64,000 nucleotides of DNA, taken from contig UPZG01000005.1 of NCBI GenBank assembly GCA_900538705.1, positions 62,001 through 126,000 on the forward strand. Reading direction: 5' to 3'. The notes beneath the pieces were generated by a model, which was not told the DNA's origin, did not search any database, and worked only from the letters and a program-made list of their open reading frames with translations. Within the stretch, counting starts at the first letter, position 1, and each line of letters begins with the position of its first letter. Positions 33,615-42,803 of the stretch are shown in pieces. The DNA is from an uncultured Porphyromonadaceae bacterium. Lineage in GTDB: Bacteria > Bacteroidota > Bacteroidia > Bacteroidales > Barnesiellaceae_A. The translations under genes were made by a program, and so were the position numbers.

Positions 33615-34601
33615 CTATTTGCCTACATGAAGATGAAAGTAACGACGCATAAACCATATATACACCACACACAACACGGCAAGCACGGCAAAGAAATAGA
33701 TGGGGCGATATACCACAGGAGTAGCAAAAAGGCCTATTGCTATCACAGCCTGCACAGCCATGTATAGTGCACTGACGGCGATATGCGGCCAGTGCAACTC
33801 ATTGGCAAGAAGTTGATAGAGGTGCTTGCGATGTGGCAATCCTATATTCTCGTGCAGCATGAGGCGATGCACAATGGTGAGTACACTGTCTACTCCATAC
33901 ACCAGCAACAGAGCGAGGTAGGTAAGATCGTGCGTTGCAAGAATGAGCAAGCCCAAGAAGTAAACCAAAATAAACGCAATACCTACCGACCCCACATCGC
34001 CTGCAAAACAACGTGCTTTAGGGCGGAAATTATAATAACAAAAAATCGCCACAGAGAATGTAACAGTGTGCAACAGCTCTTCGGGCACAACAGGCTCCGG
34101 CAACACATAACGGTTTGCATAAGCAATTGCGACAAGTATAACCAGGCTATATCCGCCGGTGATACCATTAATACCGTCCATAAAATTATAGGCATTGATA
34201 GTACCCATGCAAAAGAACAGTGCTATCACAATGTACCACCATGGCTCACCACCAAACAGATGCCACTGGAAAAAGAGCAGCAACATGGCAACAAGATGTA
34301 CTGCCAAACGGGGCAATTGCCGCACTCCCCTTACATCATCCCAAAAACTGATGGCACAGATAAGTGTCAAACCCGCAAAGAAACAGCTGTATTCACTCCA
34401 TTGCAACGGATGGAACAGAAACGACAAAAATACGCCGACCCAAAATATAATGCCACCACCTCGTAAAGTGATGCGGGTATGCGAACTGCGCTCATTGGGA
34501 CGGTCTATAATGTTACACTTGTCGGCTATGCGAAAATATAACTCCTCTGCGGCAAAAAGCAAGACACATAAAAGAGGATAATACCAAGATATGGATTGCA
34601 T
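33615..34601 (-). CDS. WecA/MraY-family undecaprenyl-phosphate sugar-1-phosphate transferase
   Basis: The 328-residue polytopic membrane protein (about 9-10 segments) carries the PNPT motifs: DRPNERSSHT, ISFWDDVRG, and NAYNFMDGINGITGG with catalytic Asp. It moves a sugar-1-phosphate from a UDP-sugar to undecaprenyl phosphate and so begins a repeat unit on the inner membrane. It is the last gene of the minus-strand polysaccharide locus, after a 122-bp gap, where such initiators often sit in Bacteroidales. Which HexNAc it uses cannot be told from sequence alone. Confidence 0.9.
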   Translation of the reverse strand: MQSISWYYPLLCVLLFAAEELYFRIADKCNIIDRPNERSSHTRITLRGGGIIFWVGVFLSFLFHPLQWSEYSCFFAGLTLICAISFWDDVRGVRQLPRLAVHLVAMLLLFFQWHLFGGEPWWYIVIALFFCMGTINAYNFMDGINGITGGYSLVILVAIAYANRYVLPEPVVPEELLHTVTFSVAIFCYYNFRPKARCFAGDVGSVGIAFILVYFLGLLILATHDLTYLALLLVYGVDSVLTIVHRLMLHENIGLPHRKHLYQLLANELHWPHIAVSALYMAVQAVIAIGLFATPVVYRPIYFFAVLAVLCVVYIWFMRRYFHLHVGK

Positions 34602-34723
34602 AATTTACTTACGGCTTCAATCGACAGGGGACGTCTCCCCTACTATAGTGTGAGATATAAAGAATTATGAATTAGCGATATAACAGTACATTACATGGCC
34701 ATGCTCTGCGATAATCGGATGAC

Positions 34724-35362
34724 TTACGTCGGGTCGGCAACAAACGGGGTTATTGCCCGAGGAGTACAGAGAAATGCTTTATGTGCATACTGCAACAACG
34801 GATAGTCGCCACGACTGTTGCCATATGCAATAAGGCTGAAATTCTCACGAGGATAGACGGCTTCAACTCGCCGGCGTTTCTCCTCGCCGTTACAGTTAAG
34901 CCCCCCGAAAAGGCCGGTAAACCGATTATCCGTTACAGCCATGCGTGTAGCTATGACAACCTGTATACCATTGCGTAGAGCCCATGGTTCTATCCATACA
35001 GAAGGACTTGCACTGGCAATTGCTACTTGATGCCCGGCCTCTTGATGATTGCGTAATACCTGCATCACATGGTGATTGATACAGTCATCGATAACCCAAG
35101 CAAAGTCTTGTACCCTGACTTGCATATCGCTACAAGTGATGCCTCTGAAACAAGGTAGCAAAACAGCCTCTTTCACAGACGAAAGGTCGGTTGCCTTACC
35201 TCTCAGCTTATCTATGCCAAAGCTCCACAACGCAGGCAACTGACGTAGCATGGCCGAGGCAAACGCCCCCTTACCCTTAACAAAATCGACAAACAGTGGT
35301 AATGTATCGCGGGTGGTAATAGTACCGTCGAAATCGAAAACGGCAACTGTGGGCTTATCCAT
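34724..35362 (-). CDS. HAD-IB family hydrolase (phosphatase)
   Basis: The 212-residue protein has HAD motif I (FDFDGTITTRD, nucleophile Asp), motif II (IASASPSVW) and motif III/IV (YGNSRGDYPLL). It resembles PSP/SerB-like HAD-IB phosphatases. I choose ATG 35362 (MDKPTVAVFDFDGT), since the longer frame runs into the UbiA coding region. Overlap with the UbiA gene by 8 bp suggests that it dephosphorylates the product of that prenyltransferase. Confidence 0.87.
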   Translation of the reverse strand: MDKPTVAVFDFDGTITTRDTLPLFVDFVKGKGAFASAMLRQLPALWSFGIDKLRGKATDLSSVKEAVLLPCFRGITCSDMQVRVQDFAWVIDDCINHHVMQVLRNHQEAGHQVAIASASPSVWIEPWALRNGIQVVIATRMAVTDNRFTGLFGGLNCNGEEKRRRVEAVYPRENFSLIAYGNSRGDYPLLQYAHKAFLCTPRAITPFVADPT

Positions 35363-36230
35363 ATATAATGATGGCAAACGACAAAAACCAAAGCAAGATA
35401 CATAGTTGCAAGAACCTGTCACGCAACAAAATACGTGTAGGACTCCAACTCTTCGCTTCGACCAATGTGAGTTGTAAATAACGCAATATACCTGCCAAGA
35501 CAAAAATAGTGGTCATGTATACATAGCGGCAACCCAGTCGCTGCATAATCTGCTCATCGACGGTATACATAATATAACACACCAACATCACAGCAGCTAC
35601 CAAGGTAAGCGTAGCGTTGAGGAACTCTCGATTATAAAAAACTACGTTACTACGCAACTCTTCACGCGTTTGCTCATAATGCAACACGTCGTCACGACGC
35701 TTGGCAAGCGCCAGAAATAGTGCCAACAGAAAAGTCATAAGCACTATCCAATGCGAGGGTGTTATGCAGGCAGCCTCAGCTCCCGCCATAATGCGCAATA
35801 CAAAACCGGCTGCAACAATCATAACGTCGAGCAACGAAATGCGTTTTAACCCGAAACAATATGCGACATTGAGCACATAATATATCATGACGATATACAA
35901 GGCACCTCGGCTATCTGTTGGCAGACACAGGCCTAGCGATAACGCCAACAGCAATAAAACCACGTGCAATACTATCGCCGTACGCGACGGCACCAGCCCC
36001 GCAGCTATAGGGCGATGACGTTTTTGGGGATGCTGCCTGTCGTAGGCAACATCCCTCAGGTCGTTGAGTATGTATATACTGCTGCTGATAAGGCAAAACA
36101 TCACAAACGCAACCATGCATGGCCACAACCTATCGAACTGCAAAAGGGTATGGCCGAAAAAGAGAGGCAAGAACAAGAAAAGATTCTTGACCCACTGTGC
36201 AGGACGCAATAATGTGATGTACGCTTTCAT
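35355..36230 (-). CDS. UbiA-family prenyltransferase (decaprenyl-phosphate phosphoribosyltransferase-like)
   Basis: The 291-residue protein has about eight membrane segments, LRPAQWVKNLFLFLP at the N-terminus, and the prenyl-diphosphate site NDLRDVAYDRQHPQKRHRPIA with the NDxxDxxxD motif. The pattern is that of phosphoribosyl transfer to a polyprenyl phosphate, not of quinone synthesis. With the HAD phosphatase it could make a polyprenyl-phospho-pentose donor for the polysaccharide. The start directly abuts the fcl stop. Confidence 0.87.
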   Translation of the reverse strand: MKAYITLLRPAQWVKNLFLFLPLFFGHTLLQFDRLWPCMVAFVMFCLISSSIYILNDLRDVAYDRQHPQKRHRPIAAGLVPSRTAIVLHVVLLLLALSLGLCLPTDSRGALYIVMIYYVLNVAYCFGLKRISLLDVMIVAAGFVLRIMAGAEAACITPSHWIVLMTFLLALFLALAKRRDDVLHYEQTREELRSNVVFYNREFLNATLTLVAAVMLVCYIMYTVDEQIMQRLGCRYVYMTTIFVLAGILRYLQLTLVEAKSWSPTRILLRDRFLQLCILLWFLSFAIIIYG

Positions 36231-37310
36231 TTATAATTCGCCTCTAAGATACCAACGATAGAGTTTCTCTACACCTTCCTCTATCTCTATGCGGTGATGC
36301 CAACCCAGGTTGTGCAGTTTCGTCACATCCGTGAGCTTGCGCATGGTTCCATCGGGTTTCGTTGCGTCAAAACGCAATTCGCCGGTATAACCCACAGTCT
36401 TCACTATCAACTCGGCTACACCACGTATTGAAATTTCCTTACCGGTACCTACATTAATATGGCAATTGCGTATATCTTTCTGTCCGGGTGCATAGGTATC
36501 GACAAAATCGACATGCTCCAGCACGTAAACCGACGCATCGGCCATCTCCTCACTCCAAAGGAACTCTCTAAGCGGCGTACCCGTACCCCATAAGGTAACA
36601 GCATCGGCTGTAATGCCATAACGCTCGAGGATAGCGGTGATGTCGTTTTCTGAAGCTTTCCCGTCGACCTGCTCTACAGGACGAATATCTAGGTCTCGTC
36701 TTACGGCATCCCAATTACCCGTGTGCAGAAGATGAGCCAGATGGATTTTACGAATCATAGCAGGAAGCACATGGCTGTTTTCGAGATGGAAATTATCGTG
36801 CGGACCATAAAGGTTGGTGGGCATGACAGCAATATAATTGGTACCATATTGAAGGTTAAAGCTCTCGCACATCTTCAATCCAGCAATCTTGGCAATAGCA
36901 TAGGGCTCGTTGGTATATTCAAGCGGCGATGTGAGCAAAACCTCCTCTTTCATAGGCTGGGGAGCCTCACGCGGATAGATGCATGTACTGCCAAGGAAAA
37001 GCAGTTTCTTTACTCCATGACGGAAACTCTCGCCAATGACATTCTGTTGAATTTGAAGGTTTTGATAGATAAAGTCGGCACGATAACGACTGTTTGCCAT
37101 TATACCGCCCACATGTGCGGCAGCAAGTACTACATACTGAGGCTGTTGCTCATCGAAGAAACGGCGTACAGCAACGCCGTCAAGCAAATCGAGCTCCTTG
37201 TGAGTCCGACCTACCAAATTGGTATACCCCTTGCTCGCCAAATTATTCCAAATGGCCGAACCTACCAAACCGCGATGGCCGGCTACATATATCTTGGCAT
37301 CCTTCTCCAT
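36231..37310 (-). CDS. fcl: GDP-L-fucose synthase
   Basis: The 359-residue SDR enzyme has the NAD(P) loop GHRGLVGSAIW, a GSTCIYP segment and the catalytic YAIAK (YxxxK). It converts GDP-4-keto-6-deoxymannose, made by the gmd product upstream, to GDP-L-fucose by epimerisation and reduction. It starts 2 bp from the gmd stop. It is somewhat longer than the roughly 310-residue E. coli enzyme, with an insert after residue 200, as is common in Bacteroidetes. Confidence 0.95.
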   Translation of the reverse strand: MEKDAKIYVAGHRGLVGSAIWNNLASKGYTNLVGRTHKELDLLDGVAVRRFFDEQQPQYVVLAAAHVGGIMANSRYRADFIYQNLQIQQNVIGESFRHGVKKLLFLGSTCIYPREAPQPMKEEVLLTSPLEYTNEPYAIAKIAGLKMCESFNLQYGTNYIAVMPTNLYGPHDNFHLENSHVLPAMIRKIHLAHLLHTGNWDAVRRDLDIRPVEQVDGKASENDITAILERYGITADAVTLWGTGTPLREFLWSEEMADASVYVLEHVDFVDTYAPGQKDIRNCHINVGTGKEISIRGVAELIVKTVGYTGELRFDATKPDGTMRKLTDVTKLHNLGWHHRIEIEEGVEKLYRWYLRGEL

Positions 37311-37311
37311 A

Positions 37312-38385
37312 TCAAATTTGTGATTTAATATGTAATTTCTTTACAAAGTGCATATCATGCTCTACCATGATGCGTACCAACTCATGGAACGAAGTCTTGC
37401 GAGGATTCCAGCCCAAGAGCGTTTTTGCTTTTGTAGGATCGCCCAAAAGTTGTTCTACCTCTGCCGGACGGAAATATTTGGGATCTACCTCAACCAGAAC
37501 ACGGCCGGTAGCCACATCAATACCTTTCTCGTCGACGCCCTTACCTTCCCAACGAAGCTCTATACCCACCTCTTTGAAGGCCAACGTACAGAACTCTCGT
37601 ACCGTATGATACTCACCGGTAGCTATGACAAAATCTTCAGGAGTCTCATGTTGCAGGATGAGCCACATACACTCGACATAATCTTTGGCATAACCCCAGT
37701 CGCGTAACGAATCGAGATTTCCCAAATAGAGCTTGTCTTGGAAACCTTGCACGATGCGTGCTGCGGCCAAAGTGATTTTACGGGTAACAAAGTTCTCGCC
37801 TCGACGCTCACTTTCGTGATTGAATAAGATACCGTTAACAGCGAACATGCCATATGACTCGCGATAGTTCTTGGTAATCCAGAAACCATATTGTTTGGCT
37901 ACACCGTAAGGCGAACGAGGATAGAAAGGCGTGGTCTCCTTCTGTGGAATCTCTTGTACTTTACCAAACAGCTCGCTGGTTGAAGCCTGATAAATGCGGC
38001 ATTTTTTTTCGAGGCCGAGGATACGAACGGCTTCAAGCAGACGGAGTGTACCCACAGCATCGGCCTCGGCAGTATATTCGGGAACATCGAAGCTCACCTT
38101 TACATGGCTCTGTGCTGCGAGATTATATATCTCGTCGGGTTGAATCATCTGTATGATACGAATCAACGATGAAGAATCGGTCATATCGGCATAATGAAGA
38201 TTAACCAACGGTTTGTTCTTCATATCGCGCACCCACTCATCGAGATAAAGATGCTCTATACGACCAGTATTGAACGACGAACTACGACGTAGCGTACCGT
38301 GAACTTCATATCCTTTTTCTAACAAAAATTCGGCTAAAAACGAGCCATCTTGCCCGGTAATACCTGTAATAAGTGCTTTCTTCAT
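37312..38385 (-). CDS. gmd: GDP-mannose 4,6-dehydratase
   Basis: The 357-residue SDR enzyme has ITGITGQDGSFLAEFLLEKG, STSELFGKV, and SPYGVAKQYG with catalytic Tyr and Lys. It converts GDP-mannose from the ManC step to GDP-4-keto-6-deoxymannose. Neighbouring manC and fcl complete the path from mannose-1-phosphate to GDP-fucose. Confidence 0.96.
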   Translation of the reverse strand: MKKALITGITGQDGSFLAEFLLEKGYEVHGTLRRSSSFNTGRIEHLYLDEWVRDMKNKPLVNLHYADMTDSSSLIRIIQMIQPDEIYNLAAQSHVKVSFDVPEYTAEADAVGTLRLLEAVRILGLEKKCRIYQASTSELFGKVQEIPQKETTPFYPRSPYGVAKQYGFWITKNYRESYGMFAVNGILFNHESERRGENFVTRKITLAAARIVQGFQDKLYLGNLDSLRDWGYAKDYVECMWLILQHETPEDFVIATGEYHTVREFCTLAFKEVGIELRWEGKGVDEKGIDVATGRVLVEVDPKYFRPAEVEQLLGDPTKAKTLLGWNPRKTSFHELVRIMVEHDMHFVKKLHIKSQI

Positions 38386-38395
38386 TTTATATCGG

Positions 38396-39364
38396 TTATT
38401 TGTTTTTATTTACGAAACTTTCTATGGTAAGCCGCAAGCCATCGGCAGCATGCACAGGCATGGTATCGATGGAAAGTGCTTGTTTTATCTTATGGTTGCT
38501 CACCACATAATTTTCGGTGAGTTTTCGCAACCGTTCGGGATTAAGCGGAAGATGTAGTATTCCACCGACACGTGCCAAACCCGTCATTACACCTTTTTCG
38601 ACATGCAATAAACGAGGCTTCTTGCCCAATACACTGCATATAACAGTAATCAGTTCGTTGGTAGAGAGGCTCTCATCATCGCCCATATTGTAGACGCCTC
38701 CGGGAGCAGTACCCTCAATAAGGCGACCTATAACGTAACAAAGATTATCGACACTCGTAAAGGTGCGTCGATTGTCAAAAGCCGCCAACGGCCACGGCAT
38801 TCCGGTGCGTACCACATTATATAGCAAGTTGAGATTACCTTTATTTCCCGGACCGTGTATCATGCAGGGACGCAGAATATACACCAGCTTCCCTCCTGGT
38901 AAGCTATACACACCATCGGTAATGCTTGCATGTGAACGAATATACTCCTCGGCTGCAAGTTTGCTTTCGCCGTAAGGTCCTTTGGGCGAAGGCACTACCT
39001 CTTCGGTAAGAATTGTATTGCCAACCGTATCGGCTGCGGCCTTGACAGACGAGAAAAAAATAAAAATACGAGCCTGAGAAGTAAGAAAATAATCGAAGAT
39101 TTTTTTCGTCAACCCGGTGTTAATATCAAAATAGGTCTGAGCAGCAGCTTCGTTTTTAGTATCGTGAGCCTTACCTGCCAAATGAATAATAGCATCGACA
39201 GGTGGCAGAGAACCGCTGTCAAGGTCGTTCCACGAATAAGTGGCTACAACCCCATCCTTATGAGGTGCCACAATGTCGAGACCATATATAGAATGCTTTG
39301 CAGCATGGGCACGCACTAAATTGCTTCCCACAAAACCGTGTATGCCAGTTATGAGCAAATTCAT
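38396..39364 (-). CDS. SDR-family NAD-dependent epimerase/reductase (WbpV/GalE-like)
   Basis: The 322-residue protein has the Rossmann start LLITGIHGFVGSNLV, IHLAGKAHDT, a Ser-rich FFSSVKAAAD, and the catalytic GPYGESK. It belongs to the UDP-hexose epimerase/reductase group. Near a WecA-type initiator such proteins sometimes act as the 4-reductase forming QuiNAc or FucNAc; here that is only one option. The ATG overlaps the GT2 stop as ATGA. Confidence 0.82.
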   Translation of the reverse strand: MNLLITGIHGFVGSNLVRAHAAKHSIYGLDIVAPHKDGVVATYSWNDLDSGSLPPVDAIIHLAGKAHDTKNEAAAQTYFDINTGLTKKIFDYFLTSQARIFIFFSSVKAAADTVGNTILTEEVVPSPKGPYGESKLAAEEYIRSHASITDGVYSLPGGKLVYILRPCMIHGPGNKGNLNLLYNVVRTGMPWPLAAFDNRRTFTSVDNLCYVIGRLIEGTAPGGVYNMGDDESLSTNELITVICSVLGKKPRLLHVEKGVMTGLARVGGILHLPLNPERLRKLTENYVVSNHKIKQALSIDTMPVHAADGLRLTIESFVNKNK

Positions 39365-40128
39365 TTTTTATCGGGATTTAAGTACTCAAATATTTTGATG
39401 AAATATTTCATCATAACCATGGGCATGTTAGTATAGATGCCATTTTCGCGACAGGCACGTACTATCTCACGATTGAGCAACCAATTGCTGCGCCACGACG
39501 ATGTACTTGCACCACCAGTACGCATCTTTATAAAATCATACGCTAAATATCTGGCACACAATTGATATGTATAAAGGAAGCGTATGAGTAGTTCATAATC
39601 GGCTGCAATACGATAGTCGGTACGGTAATAGCCATAATCATCGAAGAAATGACGGTAAGTGAAGAACGTAGGGTGAGCCGGCATCCAACCATACCGAAAC
39701 TTACGAGGTGTAAAACGTTGTGAAGAGTAATAACGGATAGTACGGTTCAAGTCGTCGGGTCGTACAAAACGGACATCTCCATATACAGCTTGCACAGTAG
39801 AATCGGCAAAACATTCTGCAACCCGTGAAATAACGTCATCGTGGTTGTAGAAATCGTCACTGTTGACGGTACCCACAACATCGCCTGTTGCCATACGTAT
39901 GCCTTTGTTCATAGCATCGTATATTCCTTTGTCAGGCTCGCTTATCCAGCGCATACGACCATCGAAACGAGGCTCGTACGACTGCAACAAAGTTACTGTA
40001 TCGTCGCTAGATGCACCATCAACAACAATATACTCTATATCGGCATAGTCTTGCGCCAAGACGCTCTCTATAGTGTCGCGTAGTGTATGAGCGGCATTGT
40101 ATGTAGCTGTGACAATGCTTATCTTCAC
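39361..40128 (-). CDS. GT2 family glycosyltransferase (GTG start)
   Basis: The 255-residue protein has a GT-A fold, with KISIVTATYNAAHTLRDTIESVLAQ-type N-terminus (shortened: SIVTATYNA), VDGASSDDT, and the metal site GTVNSDDFY. I start at GTG 40128 (VKISIV), which overlaps the manC stop as GTGA, rather than at the longer upstream frame inside manC. It adds one sugar of the repeat unit on the cytoplasmic face. Confidence 0.88.
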   Translation of the reverse strand: MKISIVTATYNAAHTLRDTIESVLAQDYADIEYIVVDGASSDDTVTLLQSYEPRFDGRMRWISEPDKGIYDAMNKGIRMATGDVVGTVNSDDFYNHDDVISRVAECFADSTVQAVYGDVRFVRPDDLNRTIRYYSSQRFTPRKFRYGWMPAHPTFFTYRHFFDDYGYYRTDYRIAADYELLIRFLYTYQLCARYLAYDFIKMRTGGASTSSWRSNWLLNREIVRACRENGIYTNMPMVMMKYFIKIFEYLNPDKK

Positions 40129-41174
40129 TCGGCCGAAAACTCTTTGATACGTTGTTCTTCGCTCAACTGGCATATCAGGATGGTATCGTCTTTCTCGGCA
40201 ACGATATAACCATCGAGACCTTGTATGATAACTTTCCGCTCCTCAGGAACGTGTACCACACAGTTTTTACTATCGTACATCTTCACATTGCCTACCATGG
40301 CATTGCCATTGGCATCGTGCGAAAGATGAGTGTGCAACGACCCCCATGTACCCAAGTCGCTCCAACCGAAATCGGCAGGCAAAACGAATATATCGGGCGA
40401 TTTCTCCATAACGGCATAATCGATGGAAATACTCTCGCACTGCGGGAAAAGAGATTTTACAGCCTCTTCCTCAGCAGGCGTATAGTAATAGGCTTGTAAC
40501 TCATCAAATATGGCTGCAAGAGCCGGACAATAACGTGTTATGGAATCGACAATAGTATTGACGTTCCACACGAAGATACCGGCATTCCAAAAATAATTAC
40601 CCGCTGCGATGTATGATTTAGCCACCTCAAGAGTGGGTTTCTCCTTAAATTGGAGAACCTTACAAATATCTGTTCCTGACAACCTGTCTCCGGCAGCGAT
40701 GTATCCGTAGCCTGTCTCAGGGCGATTGGGACGAATACCTATTGTCACTATGGCATTGCTATCGGCCGTAAAATCGAGAGCTACTGAAATGATACGGCGA
40801 TACTCGACAGGGTCAAGGACCAAAGCATCACTGGGCGTAACTACAATATTGGCATCGGGAAAATGCTTCCGTATCTTCCATCCAACAAAAGCAATACACG
40901 GAGCTGTATTGCGACGACAAGGTTCGGCAAGTATATTACAGGTAGGGACATCGGGCAATTGTTCTTGCACCAATGGTACATATTGCTCTGAGGTTACCAC
41001 CCATATATGGTCAGGAGGACATACGCCGCTAAAACGGTCGACCGTAAGTTGCAACAAACTACGACCACATCCCATTACATCAATAAACTGCTTGGGACGC
41101 TCGGGTGTACTCATCGGCCAAAAGCGGCTTCCAATACCACCGGCCATTATAACTACATGGTTTCTGTTATTCAT
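40125..41174 (-). CDS. manC: Mannose-1-phosphate guanylyltransferase
   Basis: The 349-residue protein has the pyrophosphorylase signature VIMAGGIGSRFWPMS, QFKEKPTLEVAKSY and FWNAGIFVW. It makes GDP-mannose from GTP and mannose-1-phosphate. It is the single-domain form without the isomerase part. I choose ATG 41174 (MNNRNHVVIMAGG), which lies 20 bp downstream of a complete promoter; the longer frame would begin inside that promoter. It heads the manC-GT2-SDR-gmd-fcl-UbiA-HAD unit. Confidence 0.94.
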   Translation of the reverse strand: MNNRNHVVIMAGGIGSRFWPMSTPERPKQFIDVMGCGRSLLQLTVDRFSGVCPPDHIWVVTSEQYVPLVQEQLPDVPTCNILAEPCRRNTAPCIAFVGWKIRKHFPDANIVVTPSDALVLDPVEYRRIISVALDFTADSNAIVTIGIRPNRPETGYGYIAAGDRLSGTDICKVLQFKEKPTLEVAKSYIAAGNYFWNAGIFVWNVNTIVDSITRYCPALAAIFDELQAYYYTPAEEEAVKSLFPQCESISIDYAVMEKSPDIFVLPADFGWSDLGTWGSLHTHLSHDANGNAMVGNVKMYDSKNCVVHVPEERKVIIQGLDGYIVAEKDDTILICQLSEEQRIKEFSAE

Positions 41175-41194
41175 GATACTATCTTTTATTGTTG

Positions 41195-41226
41195 CAAATA
41201 TAGTGAAATGAGAGAGTAGAGACAAA
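41195..41226 (-). promoter_or_regulatory. Internal promoter in front of manC
   Basis: TATATTTG (41195-41202, minus strand) with TTTG (41223-41226) and a 20-bp spacer. The manC unit can thus be expressed independently of the upstream polysaccharide genes. Confidence 0.82.
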
Positions 41227-41353
41227 CGGAAATGACGTTTTTGAATTAACCGTTACGAAACAATGTCCCATAGTTCTTCAATACATTACATTTATTATTT
41301 TATAATCCATTTTGATACATCTCATCCTAATTACCGCTTACCCCACTTATTAA

Positions 41354-42250
41354 TTACAAAACTATATTATAGTTATGCCTTATATAATCCTTAATTTTCT
41401 CACGGTCGTTTCCACAGGCTTTTTTTATTTCAAAAATCTTAGCATCGACCAACGTACGATACCACCAACCTTGCAGAAAATGCCATAAGAAACCTTCCTT
41501 ACCTTCTAGAAAACCTCCTTTCAAAAAATAGCGTAGACAAAAATACATGAAAGCTCGCCAGAATAACGGCATACGGGCATATTTTTGTTTCTTGGCACGC
41601 TTTAAAGCAGCCTGCTCAGCGAGAAACGACGATGATTCGTGTGGCGGGAATAAGATATATTCAAGATCCAAAAGCTCTACCGCCTCACGAGTAGCATATC
41701 CGTTATGTTTTTCTATCCACCACGAAAGATTATGCAAATTATGATCACAAAAGTCATTATCAAACGTAACACATTCACCCTCTAACAGACAAATATGTTC
41801 ATCCATCAGACGTTGTTCACACACAGCTTTACCATAGCGAAACAGACGTAATATCTTCACCGGATATGTACCACGTCGCATCCATCGCTCTAAAAAGACA
41901 TGTCTACGCTTCAATTCTATGCCTGTTATATTACATGGCAAATCGGGTATTTTAACCTGCATCTCTGCAATTAATGCCGGCAAAAGATATTCATCGGCAT
42001 CCAAGCGCAGTACCCACTCCGACTTTATGGGCAAATTATTTAATGCCCAATTAAACTGTGCGGCCTGATTTCCTGGCCACTCATGTGTAAAAACTTCGGC
42101 TCCTAACGACTGTGCTATTTCAACCGTGGCATCGGTAGAACAACTATCCACAACAAATACTTTGCAGGTAAACGGCAACACATTTTCGATACACCGCCGT
42201 ACGTGCATTTCTTCGTTATACGTTAGGATTATAACTGAAATATCAAGCAT
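41354..42250 (-). CDS. GT2 family glycosyltransferase (WaaE/KdtX-like)
   Basis: The 298-residue protein has SVIILTYNEEMHVRRCIENV, FVVDSCSTDATVEIA, and the metal site LRLDADEYLLP. The C-terminal half is basic and aromatic, as in glycosyltransferases of the LPS-core WaaE type. It overlaps the acetyltransferase gene by 8 bp. A 179-bp gap with the manC promoter follows. Confidence 0.9.
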   Translation of the reverse strand: MLDISVIILTYNEEMHVRRCIENVLPFTCKVFVVDSCSTDATVEIAQSLGAEVFTHEWPGNQAAQFNWALNNLPIKSEWVLRLDADEYLLPALIAEMQVKIPDLPCNITGIELKRRHVFLERWMRRGTYPVKILRLFRYGKAVCEQRLMDEHICLLEGECVTFDNDFCDHNLHNLSWWIEKHNGYATREAVELLDLEYILFPPHESSSFLAEQAALKRAKKQKYARMPLFWRAFMYFCLRYFLKGGFLEGKEGFLWHFLQGWWYRTLVDAKIFEIKKACGNDREKIKDYIRHNYNIVL

Positions 42251-42803
42251 CGCGTAATACTCTTTTCTTTATAAACTGAGCTGGATTTCCAGCTACTACC
42301 GTCCAGGGTTCTACATCTTTCGTAACAACAGCCCGGGCACCTACGACAGCCCCTTCGCCTATTGTAACTCCCATACCCACAAAGGCATCGGCAGCAACCC
42401 ATGCCTGTGAACCAATAATTATAGGAGCAACTATAAGAACATGGTTAGGATCTGAGATATCATGCGAGGATGCACACAAATACGATTTCTGCGATATGGT
42501 AGCATGCTCGCCAATCGCTATCATAGCCGTATTATAACAATCTACCTGGGGAGCCAAACAGGCGTAATCGCCCATGACCAAATTCCAAGGAGCCCAAATG
42601 CGGACAGAACTATATACATGCACTCCCTTCCCTATTTTTGCTCCAAAACATCGAAGCAAAAAATTACGCCACAGAGAAAAAATGTTCGATGAAAAGGGAC
42701 GAAAGAGGAACAAACAAACTATATTCCACGCCAGTCTTCCTATTCGGTTTCTCCAACTTAGTCTATTCTTATACTTTTGCAAAGTTACTTCACTCATACA
42801 CAC
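42243..42803 (-). CDS. WcaF-like O-acetyltransferase (left-handed beta-helix)
   Basis: The 186-residue protein has hexapeptide repeats (e.g. VMGDYACLAPQVDCYN, IIIGSQAWVAADAFVGMG, TIGEGAVVGARAVVTKDV) and ends with the usual VVAGNPAQFIKKR. It resembles the colanic-acid acetyltransferase WcaF and probably adds O-acetyl groups to a sugar of the repeat unit. It overlaps both neighbours (14 bp with the GT4 upstream). Confidence 0.9.
   Translation of the reverse strand: MCMSEVTLQKYKNRLSWRNRIGRLAWNIVCLFLFRPFSSNIFSLWRNFLLRCFGAKIGKGVHVYSSVRIWAPWNLVMGDYACLAPQVDCYNTAMIAIGEHATISQKSYLCASSHDISDPNHVLIVAPIIIGSQAWVAADAFVGMGVTIGEGAVVGARAVVTKDVEPWTVVAGNPAQFIKKRVLRDA

Noticed and set aside
34625..34650. AGGGG...CCCCT inverted repeat after the HAD gene
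   Set aside because: Stem too short and no T-run, so not reported as a terminator.
40128..40173. Longer N-terminus for the GT2 protein at 39361
   Set aside because: The extension lies within manC and adds no GT2 features; GTG 40128 overlaps the manC stop as GTGA and gives the canonical start.
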